Source of the DNA: Pegea sp. RAD2-039
Taxonomy: Eukaryota > Chordata > Thaliacea > Salpida > Salpidae
Direction of reading: 5' to 3'
NCBI GenBank assembly: GCA_034620365.1
Contig: JAQGEQ010000045.1
Span: forward strand, 372,001 to 436,000
Length of the DNA: 64,000 nucleotides
Both the position numbers and the translations under genes were made by a program. The first letter of the stretch is position 1; each line of letters begins with the position of its first letter. Below the pieces are notes generated by a model, which saw only the letters and a program-made list of their open reading frames with translations, did no database searches and was not told the DNA's origin. Below are positions 21,026 to 34,411 of the stretch, piece by piece.

Positions 21026-22808
21026 ATAAATCCGAAATTTCAATCAATAGATATATTTAAAAAACATTTTTGCCAGGACTAATTTTAATTGTAAAAGGCT
21101 TCTAGGCATGCTCTCTTAACATATTAATACACACTACTAGTTCCAATACAATCTTGTATGTAAGTTTGCTTAGATTAGAAAAGAAGTTAATGAATGATGA
21201 ATCTAACTTTAACAGCTTCTCGAAATAAAATTTCCCACCAACTACTAGGCTAAGAAGAGACCTATTATACATACTTAAGTTTAATAAAAAAAATGATGTA
21301 ACAATTGACAGTTTCGTAATTCCTATACAATATAACATTAAATATTTACACTAAATATTAGATAAAATGTAAAAAATCTTTTCTAACTTATAAAGTTTTA
21401 TGATTAGATGTAAAATTGTTAAACAGCTGTTAAATGAGTTTGCAGGTTTTACGGGGCAACTAATCGAGAGCGCGTCAACACAAATAACCTTTATGCAATA
21501 ATTCTTAATTAACATATCACGTGCATTCTAGAGTTTATTTTTTGGAATATTTTTTACATTTTGAAATTTCGCACTGAAGAAAAGTTCTAGTGAGCTTATG
21601 TCATATTGCATCATATTTTTGGAGACTGTGTGTAGTGTTTCAGCTTTATTTGTTGACTAATATCTTTACCACTGTTTAATATCAGCTTTATTATTGTTGT
21701 ATTGATTTTGAAAATAAGTTTTTTAAACTTTTTGAGATAGTTAAAAGATAATTTTAAAAGGTTCAGGTTTCAACTGAAATATAAAGCATTACATGATTTT
21801 AGAATGGCAAAAGTATTTGCTATTTTTGAAAATTCATACTTTAGATAAATAATTTTAAGCTAAATATTTCAGTTTAGTGTATTAGTGGTGTAAAATTTCA
21901 TTAATTGTTCATTAATTATTTAGAAGTTTTAAACATTTTTGTTTAATTGTAAAAAAATTTTTCAATAGAATTTATAATTCTTTCTGTATTAAACTTTTGT
22001 TTCTTAGAACTGAATCAGCTAAAGAATATCTTTATCTTTTAGTATATAACTTTAGTATATTTTGTATTCTTTTTAGTATATAAGTTTTTTTTATGTTGTT
22101 AGAATAGCTAATATAATTGCAACTTTTGTACTTTAGATAAAGTAAAATTATAAAGTTGTATTATACCTTTGGTATGACTGAATATAAACTGTTTAATAAT
22201 TTTCTAAAAAAATTATATAATTAATTATTTTTTCCAATTAACAATTATTGTTATACATTAAAAAATTTCTTTTATAATATAACTATTATATTTATTTTAT
22301 ATATGCCATAAATTTTGTTGATTTTATCAAGACCTATAACCATTTTAAACATGATGACTTTTACAAATTTTATGGAATTCTTAGATTTAAAGATGACTAA
22401 ATATGATATTGATTACAGGAAATATAGTTTTTGTATGGCTGAACTTTTAAGTATACACTGTTTGATATTATACTTTATATAATAATTTATATACAATAGT
22501 TTTACATCTATAATAATATGTTTTATACAAACCTGCTAGGTGCTTTACTATTATATTTTGGTATTATAAGGTTTAATTAATTTTGGAAAATTAGTATAAA
22601 AATATTTTTAAGAAGTTAATAATCTTTTATTAATTTACCTTTTTCTTTTGCAATTATTTAATATTTATCTTACTTAGATCAATAATTTTCTTTTTAATAT
22701 TTCGATTTATTTGGTAGTTTTAAAATTAAACTGTTTATATAAATCAACTAATTCATTTATATAACATCAACAGTTGGTAGATTTTCTAAACTTGTTAATT
22801 GCATCAAA

Positions 22809-25675
22809 ATGGTAGATAGATCAAATAGCAAAGTTGTTTTCGATTCAATTATGCCACCTACAGATGATAAAAGGTTAGTAGAATTTTGTGTCTTCACTTA
22901 AAATTGTTCGCTAAGTAAACTTACTTTAAATTCACTTTTTATTTAAAATAAAAACAGATTAGAAAAGTATTTATGTTGTATCTAAAAAGATTAATAAATT
23001 CAAATTTACAATTTTAAATTGTAATTATTATTTTTCTAATTTGTTTTAGAGTCATTTTAGTGTTACTCAATTATTTAGAAGAATTTAAATTTTATTGTTT
23101 TATTTATTCATAAATTTAAGAACTAAAATAAGTATTTGTGGTTTTAATTATTCACTTTTTTTATTTTTATCAAACTTTCTTCTAATTCTTTATTTTTAAT
23201 TTGATACTAAAGTAAATTATACTTTTGATGTTTTTAGAGATAAAGTTTCGGAAGTTGATAATTGTACAAATCTTCATCAACTTAAACTGAATGACTCTTC
23301 TGAAGATTCTCAGATTCATGATGTTAGCATCAAAGTGAAATTAAATGAATTTGAAAGAACTTTCATTTGTGACAAACGTATATTAGTTGCTGCTTCACCT
23401 TATTTTGAAGCAATGTTTTGTCGTAAGTTAGATTCAAGTTTCAACTTCAGTTGTAAAATAACTGAATATATGAACGAAAAATTATTTGAATTTATTAAGG
23501 TGGATTTAAACAATCATATTCTCGGGAAGCTACCTTAAATGAGGTAGACCCAAATGTATTCTCTGATCTTCTAGAATACATTTACTCAAAAAAAATACAA
23601 ATCAATGAAGAAAATGTTGAGAAACTGATGATTGCAGATTCCATATTTCAAATAGATGGTTTAGAGAAGTTATGTAGCAAGTAAGCTAGTTTTATAAATC
23701 AGTTTCTTTCAATAGTTTTTGTAATTATACTTTATCAATTACAGCTTTTTGGAAAGTCAAATTGAAATTTCCAACTGTATTGGATTTTCAACATTTGCTG
23801 AGAATTATGGATTTTTGGAGCTTTCAACCAAAATTGAAAAATTTATTGGAAAAAACTTTATAGAAGTAAGAAAATAGAGAAATGTTATTTTCTTGGCTAA
23901 AACATTTTAAGTACAAAGATTTTTTCTACTTCATCAAACTTAAATATTTATGAAATATTTACTTGCTTCGTTATTTCTACTGATTTTGTTCTTTTCATAT
24001 TTAATAATAAAAAGTTTTTGATTGATCTCATGATATTTACCAGATTTCAAAAAGTGAAGAATTCAAATTACAACCAGACTCTGTAATTTCTAAAATAATT
24101 TCTAAAGATGAGCTTCATGTGATTTGTGAATCCCAAGTATTCAATGCTCTTTTAGATTGGATCAAATATGATTTAACTTCAAGAAAACATTACTTAAATA
24201 AGTTAATTAAAAACGTAAGTATCTAGAAACTATAAAGTTGTAGACTTGTGAGTATAAAATTGTGATTTCTCTAGGTACGATGCCATTTGATAAATCCAAA
24301 TTTTATTTCGATGAAATTAGAAAGTTGTGATGTAATTAAAGATACTTGTTATGAGTATCTCAGCAAGGTCCTTGATGATCTCAAAGCTTTCATCCCAATT
24401 GAAAGTAAGCCAAGACAACTTGATATTCGGCAGGTAAGATTATTTAATTAAATACTTTCCACTTCAACCACTGACATATGACGTCACAGGTGATCTACAT
24501 CATTGGTGGATCCAATAGATCTGATGAGAAATCTTTGGAAAGTCTAAAGTTCCGTTTGTCTGAAACAGGTGTTTGGTTTAAACTTCCAAAGATTTGTCCT
24601 CGAATTGTTTTATGTTCTGTTGCCATCAACGGTTTCATTTATATATTAAAGTGGAAAGGTGATATGGAAAGGTTAGAAGCATGAAGCAAATGATGACATC
24701 ATCATTGCAAACTAAATATGACGTCATCACATTTCTAGATACAACCCAATTTTAAATGAGTGGAAGAAGTGCAAAGGTTTAGACGATGAATTGCGTTGGC
24801 CAAAATTTGGAGTTATTGAAAATGAATTGTATCTTTTTGAAGGTGATAATGAAACTAGATTGATGAAGTGAGTGATGAAATGACATTTCAACCAAAACTT
24901 CATATTCCAAAAACTATTATGTTATTTCCAGATACGATCCAATCACTGATGAATGGACAGAAAGAGCTTCATTAAATAGAAGTCGTTACTTTTTCGGTTG
25001 TGCTGTCTTCAACCGGATGTTGTATGTTGTCGGTGGTGAAGAGGATTTCTTTATCTCAGTTGCTCGTGTGTTGAAATATGATCCACAGAGGGACGAATGG
25101 AGTTCTGTAAAATCGATGTTGACACCTCGAAGTCATCCAGGTATTTGCTGATGACGTCACGATGACGTTTTGATCTTATGATGATAACTAATTTTAAAAT
25201 CATTAAAGGTGTAGTCACGCTTGGCAACTATATCTACGCTATTGGTGGTTGGAATGACGGAGAAGTTTTAAAGACTGTTGAAAGATACGATGTCCTCAAT
25301 GATAATTGGGAGTTTGTAGCAAGTATGAAATATGCAAGAGGACTCCTAAGCGCTGTTGTCTTTAATAAGAAGATTTATGTTTTTGGTAAAACTTTTGTTA
25401 TGTTTGGAATTGAAAAACTTTTTAATTAAATTTTGATGATGTTTACAAAAATTTGCATAATTGTGATGAGCTCGTTGATTGTTTCAGGAAGTCGACCCGT
25501 AATTTATTATAAAGAAGAAAATGCAGGTCAACAATGTTATCTAGAAGTTGTCGAATGTTACAATGAAGTAACAAATGAATGGAAAGAAGTTGCAAGAACG
25601 AATGAATGTATTTATCATGTCATAGTCAGCTATCAACCATGTGTACCTGACATCTGTGTAAATTTCCCATTTTAA
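22809..25675 (+). CDS. BTB-BACK-Kelch (KLHL-type) protein, gene 3
   Basis: Eleven exons: 22809-22873, 23238-23422, 23500-23680, 23745-23865, 24044-24214, 24275-24433, 24490-24671, 24739-24867, 24932-25140, 25209-25385, 25488-25675. They total 1767 bases and give 588 residues, in the size range usual for KLHL proteins. BTB (about 50-150) includes ICDKRILVAASPYFEAMF and SREATLNEVDPNVFSDLLEY; BACK (about 155-265) includes FLESQIEISNCIGFSTFAEN and SQVFNALLDWIKYDL. Six Kelch blades follow, such as VIYIIGGS, YVVGGE and YAIGGW. The family role is substrate binding for CUL3 ubiquitin ligase; the substrate here is unknown. Differences from the other copies include a longer loop after the last intron (RPVIYYKEENAGQQCY) and a stop inside intron 10. 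An acceptor CAG sits at 22771-22773. TAA overlaps AATAAA. Confidence 0.95.
24479..25159. promoter_or_regulatory. Three intronic TGACGTCA palindromes in Kelch gene 3
   Basis: Perfect octamers at 24479-24486 (intron 6), 24719-24726 (intron 7) and 25152-25159 (intron 9), at the same relative places as in the other three copies although this gene is inverted and isolated from the array. Confidence 0.5.
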
Positions 25676-25755
25676 TAAATAAATTTTACTAGTAGATTGC
25701 TGTGAAGTTTATTTTCAGTATAAAGTTGCTTTTGAGGTTGTGTTTATTTTCAGAA

Positions 25756-26734
25756 ACAATTAGAATAAAATCAAAATGTTCTTTCATAAATATTTTCATA
25801 TTTTTTAATTGTTTCATAATTTACTAAATATAAAAAAGTTTGTTAGAATTTAGAGATTTATTTTATTCATCAAATCAGATCTTTTTTGTTTCTTGTTTTA
25901 TTTAGGAATGAAAGTTCATCAAGTTTTTAACAATTTTTTCTCTAATAATAACAAGTTCTGTATAACTAAAACATTTCTTAACAATCTAAGATTTAAAATA
26001 GAAAAGTAAAGAATGAAGATCACTTTTACAGCACTTGGTTTTTCTTGTATCTTCTACCACCTTATAATTGAAAAAACAACTGTTGATTAAGTTACAGATA
26101 TCTTTTTGAGAAAACCTGAGGACATTTACTAGCTAACAATCTTCCAGTTACTTTTATTTGTCTGTAAACATTTGTTTTTAACTTAATTATATTTTCAACC
26201 AGAAATTGTTTTTTTAATTTTCAGATTTCCTAATTTAAAAGACAATTTACAATATTATGTTTTAACTTAAAATTAAACTTTCTCTCAAAAGAATGTAATA
26301 ATTGCGCCTCTTAGATTTATCTCGTTTGTTCTAGTGTAAGCTTAAAAGAATTGAAAACATCCAGTTAAAACAAATTGGGTTTAAATGGTTCTGCATTAAA
26401 TGTGGATTAATTAACACTTATCTCCGCCAATTCTGATTCAAACCTGTCATCCGACGTTGGTTAATTTATATCTGCAGAATTGGCAAAATTTTAATAGAAA
26501 TTGTGATTAAAGTTTATTTTATAATTAGTTGAGCAAAATTTGTTAGGACTTTTGTTGATGTTAAAACATTTTTCATTAACTTCAACAAAATTTGACTTGA
26601 AGTAAAAGCCAAGAATCTCCAAAGATCATGGCTCCCTTTTTGCTGAGGATATTTTGCATATTTTGATTTCATCAAATTGATATTTAGATGAAACAAACAA
26701 ATTGAATTTGTTCTCAAAACACTTACACTTAAAT
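25756..26734. other. Unique AT-rich spacer
   Basis: No gene recognised between Kelch gene 3 and unit U4. The 67-codon minus-strand ORF at 26514-26717 has no recognisable domain. Confidence 0.5.
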
Positions 26735-26875
26735 ACTTGGTGTCCTACTGATGCAGATGCTGATTTCGGCTTCTATTGACATTAATGATGTTATTGGTGA
26801 GCCAAAATAAGCTTCATGATGCTATCATGAGTTGGCTGGTGAAAAGTCGCTGAAGAGATTATTAAAGGGATTATC
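26735..26875 (-). mobile_element. LINE reverse-transcriptase relic, short copy
   Basis: Matches the boundary part of the LINE relic (the IDADIS to YLG region) at the left edge of U4. The portion covering the TIYRAFVS and TWTL motifs is missing here. Confidence 0.6.
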
Positions 26876-27500
26876 TTTTATTAGTTACAACAATAAAGTC
26901 AAACAATTATTTTATTTTATTTATTCAAAAATTTAAAGAAAACTCTGAAAATTAATTATTAAACAACTGAAAGAATTTCTGCTGAACTTTATAAGCTATG
27001 TAGATGGAAAGAAATTGATACTTACTCTATTGAAATTCAATTATATATATATTTATTGAATTTACAATAGAAGTCTATTATATAGATGTTTATGATATGA
27101 AAAGTAAATTCGAGATCAATAAATATAAATTTTCTTTCATGGTTTACTATTACACCTTTTTTTGAAACAACTATATTCATCCACAGTTTGGAAAGATAAC
27201 TTCAGCGTTCGATAGGAAACATTACTCTTTATCAAGTATAAATATTTTGTATTCTTGACGACAAAGTTGGAATCAATCTAAATTTTATAATCCACATTTT
27301 TATATACAACCGATTTAACCTTTCTCCAATTTGTTGTTATTCCATCTAATCAGTAGAAAAAACAATCTTACATTGATATGAGCTTATTAAACTAAACTTG
27401 CTTAATGTATTGCTTTCATCAGCTTTCGAATACGAAGCTTTGACGTTGAAAAACTGAAGTAATTACCACCTTTCAAACTTTATGCTTCCAGCATATGCAC
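26741..27500. repeat. Duplication unit U4, truncated and rearranged
   Basis: Starts with LINE-relic sequence and the unit boundary, follows the non-coding module to about 27360, then jumps about 760 bases ahead in the module (to the part like 8690-8835) and ends at about 27500. The first part is repeated again at 28200-28620, so U4 and U5 are two separate partial copies side by side. Confidence 0.85.
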
Positions 27501-27526
27501 TTACTTACTTACTAACTTACTTACAA

Positions 27527-27711
27527 CAAGTAAACCTGACGTGGAAACTATTAAAGGCAAATATCAAAGTTTAAATCAGATAATTGTGAATAAAATCACT
27601 ATAAACGTTGCTTAGACCAGCTATGAGAATATAAAAGAAGTTTGCACTTGTATTTATCAAAAACCAGACAAGCTTAAAAGACTTACAGATGACTTTTTAG
27701 CTGATTCAGGT
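27527..27711 (+). pseudogene. Coding-like fragment of unknown family
   Basis: Unique DNA wedged between U4 and U5. The plus strand reads KPDVETIKGKYQSLNQIIVN, then after one TAG reads YENIKEVCTCIYQKPDKLKR and DDFLADSG, ending at a good donor (gttagt). This looks like one exon of a helical protein carrying a single nonsense change. A second acceptor-like site follows at about 27778. Family not recognised; no start or partner exons found. Confidence 0.35.
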
Positions 27712-30429
27712 TAGTTCAATAATAGTCCTTTGTGAAACGTTAAAGAAGGGATATTAATACTGCTTAATTTTGCTCTAGGTAATAAGTTAAAGAGATCAAC
27801 AAAAATGGTTTAAAAACTGTTTCCAGGAATATTGGAAATAACCTAACTTTATATAGAACTATTTAAACTTTAAGTCACAATTATAAAGTAGCAGATACCA
27901 CCTACTCTAGTCTCTTTATGATAATGCCCGACGACATCATACCCAGGGGGACATATTATTGAACTCAATATTTTATCTGAAGGCCAGGACTCATTTAAGA
28001 ACAAAAGGTCAATTTGCTTGAAGAGAAGTTAGAAATCGTTTCCATTCACAAATTTATTTGTGTTTTTAGCTTTTTGGTAGCTTTTTTGACATTAGAAATG
28101 TTATAAATATTTTGTATCAAATTTTTAAGTATTTGTTATCACCTAAACTTATAAAATAATCTAAACACATTTGTTATCATTAAATAATGACAATAAATAA
28201 TACAACTTTGACAAATTAATTATTAAACAGTTGAATGAATCTTTTTTATAGTGAACTTTGGAAGCTATGTAGATAGAAAGAAAATGATACTTGCTGTATT
28301 GAAATTTACCATAGAGCTTTAAACTCTATCATATAAATCTCAATTATATGGAAAAGTAAATTCGAGACCATTGAATATAAATTTTTTTTCATGGTTTACT
28401 ATTACACATTTTTTTGAAACAACTATATTCATTCACAGTTTGGAAAGATAACTTCAGCGTTCGATAAGAAACATTACTCTTTATTAAGTATAAATATGTT
28501 GTATCTTTGACGACAAAGTTGGAATCTATCTTAATTTTATAAACCACATTTCTATATACAACTAATTAAACTTTTCTCCAATTCGTTGTTATTCCATCTA
28601 ATTAGTAGTAAAACATTCATTTAAAAATTCTTGAAGTTTATTTTCTTCAATTTTCGGCTGTTTTAAGATCAACATTCTGGTCAACATTTAATAATGAACA
28701 ATGATGGAAAAATGATTCTTAGATAAACTGAAACCTAATTTTTTGTATAGTTGTTTGATAATAATCATTTCTTAACTTTAAAATTTCATTATTTACATAA
28801 ATGTGGGTTGTAAAAGCATGAATTATTAAAAGTTTTGAAATTATTTGTCAGTTTCGTTTAAACTTAAATGTTTTATAACAATAACTTACATCAATATTTC
28901 CTAAATACAAATGTCAAAATTGAACTTTTACTGAAAGTGAAGACTGAAACGTCATTAAAAAACTCAGTTTAGTTTAGAATTGATAATTAACTACTTCAAC
29001 AAGAATCTTTTCTAACTACTTTCCAAATATTTTATTTTGATTTCATTATTATTTGTTAAAATCTTATCTTATGACCCAAATACGATGAATTTTATAAAAA
29101 GTAAAAAATATTACTTTTCTAAAACTTTTATTATTATTATAAGGATATTAGTTGGTTACACTAAAATGACTTAAAATTTTAAACTAGTCAATTATTAGGT
29201 TTTATAAACTGTGGAGGTAAATCTAACCACTAATCTATTAAACAAAGAGAAATATTTGTGGAAATAAAATAACTTTAGACAATTGATTGAATTTTAACCT
29301 AGATAATCATCATGATAGTTTCTATATTCTATATTTTGAAATTCTTATTTTCTTTATCAAATAATTTAGTAAACCATCATACATTGGTATGAGCTTATTA
29401 AACTAAACTTTCTTAATGTAATGCTTTCATCAGCTTTCGAATACGAAGCTTTGACATAAAAAAACTGAAGTAATTACCACCTTTCAAACTTAATGTTTCA
29501 AGCATCTTCACTTACTACGATAAATCTCTGATAATATTTGAAAAAATTACGGCTGCAAACATATACGACCATGGACTTTCATTTTTGCACAATTCTTGAA
29601 TACTTTATAACCTCATAGGAACTCTTATAAGAAAGTTTTGAAAATCAAATTCAGTTTTTGCTAAATTGTATTATTGTAAAAATATTATATTGAACTTAAA
29701 CGTTTAATGATTGTCAATGCTGACCAAATTATATATATCAACTAAATATATTAAACCGAAAAAATAAACTAAATTATTTCAACAAAATGAATGTTTAGAA
29801 ACATTAATTTAACATAAAGTTGATGCCAGATTTTAAAATTACAAATGTTTTTAGATACATAATCTTTGATATATTAATTGTATAAAATTTTGTTTTACTA
29901 AAAGGGTAAGTAACAAAGTTAGATTTAAGTATGATTGAAATGAATAAATAGTATGTTTTAACTTCTTAAACATCAGTGTAACAATCAATAATATGAAATT
30001 TATTAAATTATATGTTTTCTTTAGTTGCTATTTGACATCAATGTTCATTTAAACTGAAAGAATTTTGTAGTGATGAAAAAATATATCTAATCTGTTTGTG
30101 ATTAAAATCAAGTTTGACTTGAAACAAGTCTTCTGTAAACGAAAATTGTCAATATTTTCTCATTTGCAGTTTTTTTTAGCTGTTTTTATTCCATTTCTTG
30201 AATTTGTATGATAACGTTTTATAACATTTGATTTTACAAGAATTGCAACAAATAAATTATCTTCTATTATGTAGAATATTAAAAACAATTCACAAATTAA
30301 TAAAATTTTTATTTCTGATTTTATGATTCTGATTTTGTGACTACTATTTGTCACTTTACAACTTGATTAGCTTAGAAACAATAAAGAACTTGCAGATTGC
30401 CTAATCTCAAAGAAATGTTAACCAAGTGA

Positions 30430-31550
30430 TGGAGAAAAAGAAGATCAAGAAGACATATGCGATGCAAATATCATGACATTGAGCAAAATCAATGGTTACA
30501 CTTCAATAATCATAAAAGAATTTCTTTTCCTAGCATCGTAGACAAACTATTTTTTACTCACTTTGAAAGCTAATCAATAACCTGCTTGCGTTTAATTTCA
30601 TGTTTGATAAAAACAAACATAACTTACTACTAATAAACACTTAACTTATTCAAACAAATTAATTTTACAAGTTTTAATTACGTTTATATAAACATTACTA
30701 ATCGGAAAATATGGCCATAATTATTATATCATTTGAATAAGCTTTTATGTTATACTTTATAATTGATATTGACTTATTACAGAAAAAGTCTAATGCATCT
30801 ATCACTAATGTTGTATGCTTAGATAGCATCAATGATAAGTAATTATCACGAATATATTACATTTACTGTGAAGCATGGAGTCATTCCAAATACTGCATGA
30901 CGAAGTAAGTATTTAATCTTCTGTGTTAGATAAAAAATGCCAAATAGAGGCTACTGGTTTTTTCAGTTTACTTACGCAGTTGTGTAAAGAATGTAAAATG
31001 ATCAATAAACCAAGTAAAAGTAGCTTAGATTTACCAAGTAGCAAGATACATGCGGAAACTAAGGACTTGTTAAAAAAGTTGACCTCCTAAAAAGACTTGA
31101 TAAATGAGATTCAAGCTTAGTAATTCTCAAATGCTAATGTAACTAAAAGAAACTTTGAAATATTAAAATAAACAAAATATTCAAATTTCTTTAATAAAGA
31201 ATAACTTCAAAACAAAATTCTCGACCATCACCTAAACTATGTAAACCCTGGCCGATATTACAGTAAAGAACTTTGAATTAGAATCATCAACATCTCAAAC
31301 TCTAAAACAGATGATCAAAGGAAGATTTTCAAACTTTCCTAAGGTCAGTGGAGGATAATGATCTTCTGAAATAAACGACATCAACGCGTTTTACTAAGTT
31401 GGTTCAACATCTTTCAATAATAAATCAAATCTACTAAATGTTTCAAATGAATCAACAAGAAATAAACTGATAAAAACCTCAGCATCAGTTGTTTTCGAAA
31501 ATAAACACGACCTCAAAAGCAACTTTATACTGAAAATAAACTTCACAGCA
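30430..31550 (+). pseudogene. Decayed unidentified gene, copy in U5
   Basis: Third copy of the plus-strand decayed gene, with the same open piece near 30930-31090 and the ESSTSQTL piece near 31275. The frames are interrupted as in the U1 copy. Family unknown. Confidence 0.33.
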
Positions 31551-31572
31551 ATCTACTAGTAAAATTTATTTA

Positions 31573-34411
31573 TTAAAATGGAAAATTTACACATATGTCA
31601 GGTACACATGGTTGATAGCTGACTATGACTTGATCAATCCTTTCATTCGTTCCTGCAACTTCTTTCCATTCATTTGTTACTTCATTGTAACATTCGACAA
31701 CTTCTACAACATCATCATCTATTCCAGAAAAACCTCCTGAAACAATCAACAAGTTCATCACAATTATGCAAATTATTGTAAACATCATAAAAATTGTATT
31801 AAAAAGTTTTTCAATTCCAAACATAAGAAAAGTTTTACCAAAAACATAAATCTTCTTATTAAAGACAACAGCTTCTGGGTATCTTCTTGCATATTTCACA
31901 CTTGCTACGAACTCCCAATTATCATTGAGGACATCGTATCTTTCAACAGTCTTTAAAAAACCTTCGTGATTCCAACCACCAATAGCGTAGATATAGTTGC
32001 CAAGCGTGACTACATCTTTAATGATTTTAGAATTAATTATCATCATAAGATCAAAACGTCATCGTGACGTCATCAGCAAGTACCTAAATCACTTCTAGGT
32101 GTCAGCATCGATTTTACAGAACTCCATTCGTCCCTCTGTGGATCATATTTCTCCACACTAGCAACTGTGTTATACAAAGCGCAACCACCGACAACATACA
32201 ACATTCGGTTGAAGACAGCACAACCGAAAAAGAGACAACTTTTATTTAATGAAGCTCTTTGCGTCCATTCATCAGTGATCGGATCGTATCTGGTAATAGC
32301 AAGAGTTTTTGGCAAATGATGTTTTGAATTAAATGTCATCTGATCACTCACTTCATCAATATGTTTTCATTACCACCTTGAAAAAGATACAATTCATTTT
32401 CAATAACTCCAAATCTCGGTATACACAATTTATCGTCTAAACTTTTGCATTTCTTCCACTCATTTAAAATTGGGTCGTATCTAGAAAAGTGATGACGTCA
32501 TATTTAGTTTGCAATGATGATGTCATCATTTGCTTCATGCTTCTAACCTTTCCATATCACCATTCCATTTTATCATATAAATGAAACCGTTGATGACAAC
32601 AGATCTCCTAGTTGTTCGAAGACTTATCTTTGGAAGTTTAAACCAAACATCTGTTTCAGACAAACGGAACTTTACACTTTTCAAAGATTTCTCATCAGAT
32701 ATATTGGATCCATTAATAACGTACATCACCTGTGACGTCATATGTCAGTGGTTGAAGTGAAAAGTATTTAATTAAATAATCTTACCTGCCGAATATCAAG
32801 TTGTCTTGGCTTACTTTCAATTGGGATGAAAGCTTTGAGATCATCAAGGACCTTGCTGAGATATTCATAACAAGTATCTCTAATTACATCACAACTTTCT
32901 AATTTCATCGAAATAAAATTTGGATTTATCAAATGGCAACGTACCTATAGAAATCACAATTTTATACTCACAAGTCTACAACCTTATAGTTTCTAGATAC
33001 TTACCTTCTTAATTAAATTATTTAAGCAATGTTTTCTTGAAGTTAAATCACATTTGATCCACTCTAGAAGAGCATTGAATATTTGGGATTCACAAATCAC
33101 ATGAAGCTCATCTTTTGAAATTATTTTAGAAATTACAGAGTCTGGTTGTAATTTGAATTCTTCACTTTTTGATGTCTGGTAAATATCATGAGATCAATCA
33201 AAAACTTTTTCTTATTAAATATGAAAAGAACAAAATCAGTAGAAATAACGAAGCAAGTTTCATAAATATTTAAGTATGATGAAGTAGAAAAAATCTTTCT
33301 ACTTAAATTGTTTTAGCCAAGAAAATATCATTTCTCTATTTTCTTACTTCAATAAAGTTTTTTCCAATAAATTTTTCTATTTTTGTTGAAAGATTAATAT
33401 ATCCATAATTCTCAGCAAATGTTGCAAATCCAATACAGTTGGAAATTTCAATTTGACTTTCCAAAAATCTGTAAGTGATAAAGTTTAGTTACAAAAACTA
33501 TTAAAAGAAACTGATTTATAAAACTAGCTTACTTGCTACATAACTTCTCTAAACCATCTATTTGAAATATGGAATCTGCAATCATCAGTTTCTCAACGTT
33601 TTCTTCATTTATTTTTATTTTTTTTGAGTAAATGTATCCTAGAAGATCAGAGAATACATTTGGGTCTACCTCATTTAAGGTAACTTCCCGAGAATATGAT
33701 TCTTTAAATCCATCTTTATAAATTCAAATAGTTTTTGTGTTCATATATTCAGTTATTTTACAACTGAAGTTGAATCTTGAATCTAACTTACCACGAAACA
33801 TTGCTTCAAAATAAGGTGAAGCAGCAACTAATATACGTTTGTCACAATTGAAAGTTCTTTCAAATCCATTTAATTTCACTTTGATGCAAACATCATGAAT
33901 CTGAGAATCTTCACAAGAGTCATTCGATTTAAGATGATGAAGATTTGTACAATTATCAACTTCCGAAACTTCATCTCTAAAAACATAAAAAGTATAATTT
34001 ACTTTAGTATCAAATTATAAATAAAGAATTAGAAGAAACATATAAGTTAGATAAAAATAAAAAAAATGAATAATTAAAATCACAAATACTTATTTCAGTT
34101 CTTAAATTTATAAATAAATAAAACAATAAAATTAAAACTCTTCTAAATGATTGAGTAACACAAAAATGACTCTAAAACAAATTAGAAAGAATAATTACAA
34201 GTTAAAATTTATTACATTTAAGTTATTAATCTTTTTAGATGCAACATAAATACTTTTCTAATCTGTGTTTATTTTAAATAAAAAGTGAATTTAAAGTAAG
34301 TTTATTTAGCGAAAAATTTTAAGTGAAGACACAAAATTCTACTAACCTTTTATCATCTGTAGTTGGCATAATTGAATCGAAAACAACTTTGCTATTTGAT
34401 CTATCTACCAT
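31573..34411 (-). CDS. BTB-BACK-Kelch (KLHL-type) protein, gene 4
   Basis: Eleven exons, minus strand: 34411-34347, 33976-33792, 33713-33533, 33468-33348, 33175-33005, 32944-32786, 32729-32548, 32480-32352, 32289-32084, 32015-31839, 31736-31573. They join in frame to 579 residues. Domain order matches genes 1 and 3: BTB with ASPYFEAMF then RDGFKESYSREV, BACK with FLESQIEISN, and six Kelch blades including YVVGGC and YAIGGW. Exon 9 is one codon shorter than in the other copies. The usual CUL3-adaptor role is assumed from the family. Upstream, homology to the other copies stops about 135 bases before the ATG, so this gene may have acquired a different promoter; that is inference. TAA overlaps AATAAA. 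Confidence 0.93.
32065..32740. promoter_or_regulatory. Three intronic TGACGTCA palindromes in Kelch gene 4
   Basis: Perfect octamers at 32065-32072, 32493-32500 and 32733-32740, in introns 9, 7 and 6. Confidence 0.5.

Larger units (their letters stand above)
19312..22699. other. Unique AT-rich spacer
   Basis: No gene recognised. It contains the dispersed repeat at 20335-20615, a less AT-rich patch at 20770-20960, a short ATTTTA-type tandem at about 20995-21025, and a region at 21100-21340 that is open on both strands (78 codons on the minus strand) but matches nothing I know. Confidence 0.5.
22700..25755 (+). repeat. Inverted, minimal duplication copy (Kelch gene 3 only)
   Basis: Homology to the reverse complement of the Kelch region of U1/U2/U5 begins near atatttcgatttattt at 22700 and ends near 25755, about 80 bases past the stop codon. 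It lacks the LINE relic, the decayed plus-strand gene and the non-coding module. It is the only Kelch copy on the plus strand and retains all ten introns, so it did not arise by retroposition. Confidence 0.9.
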
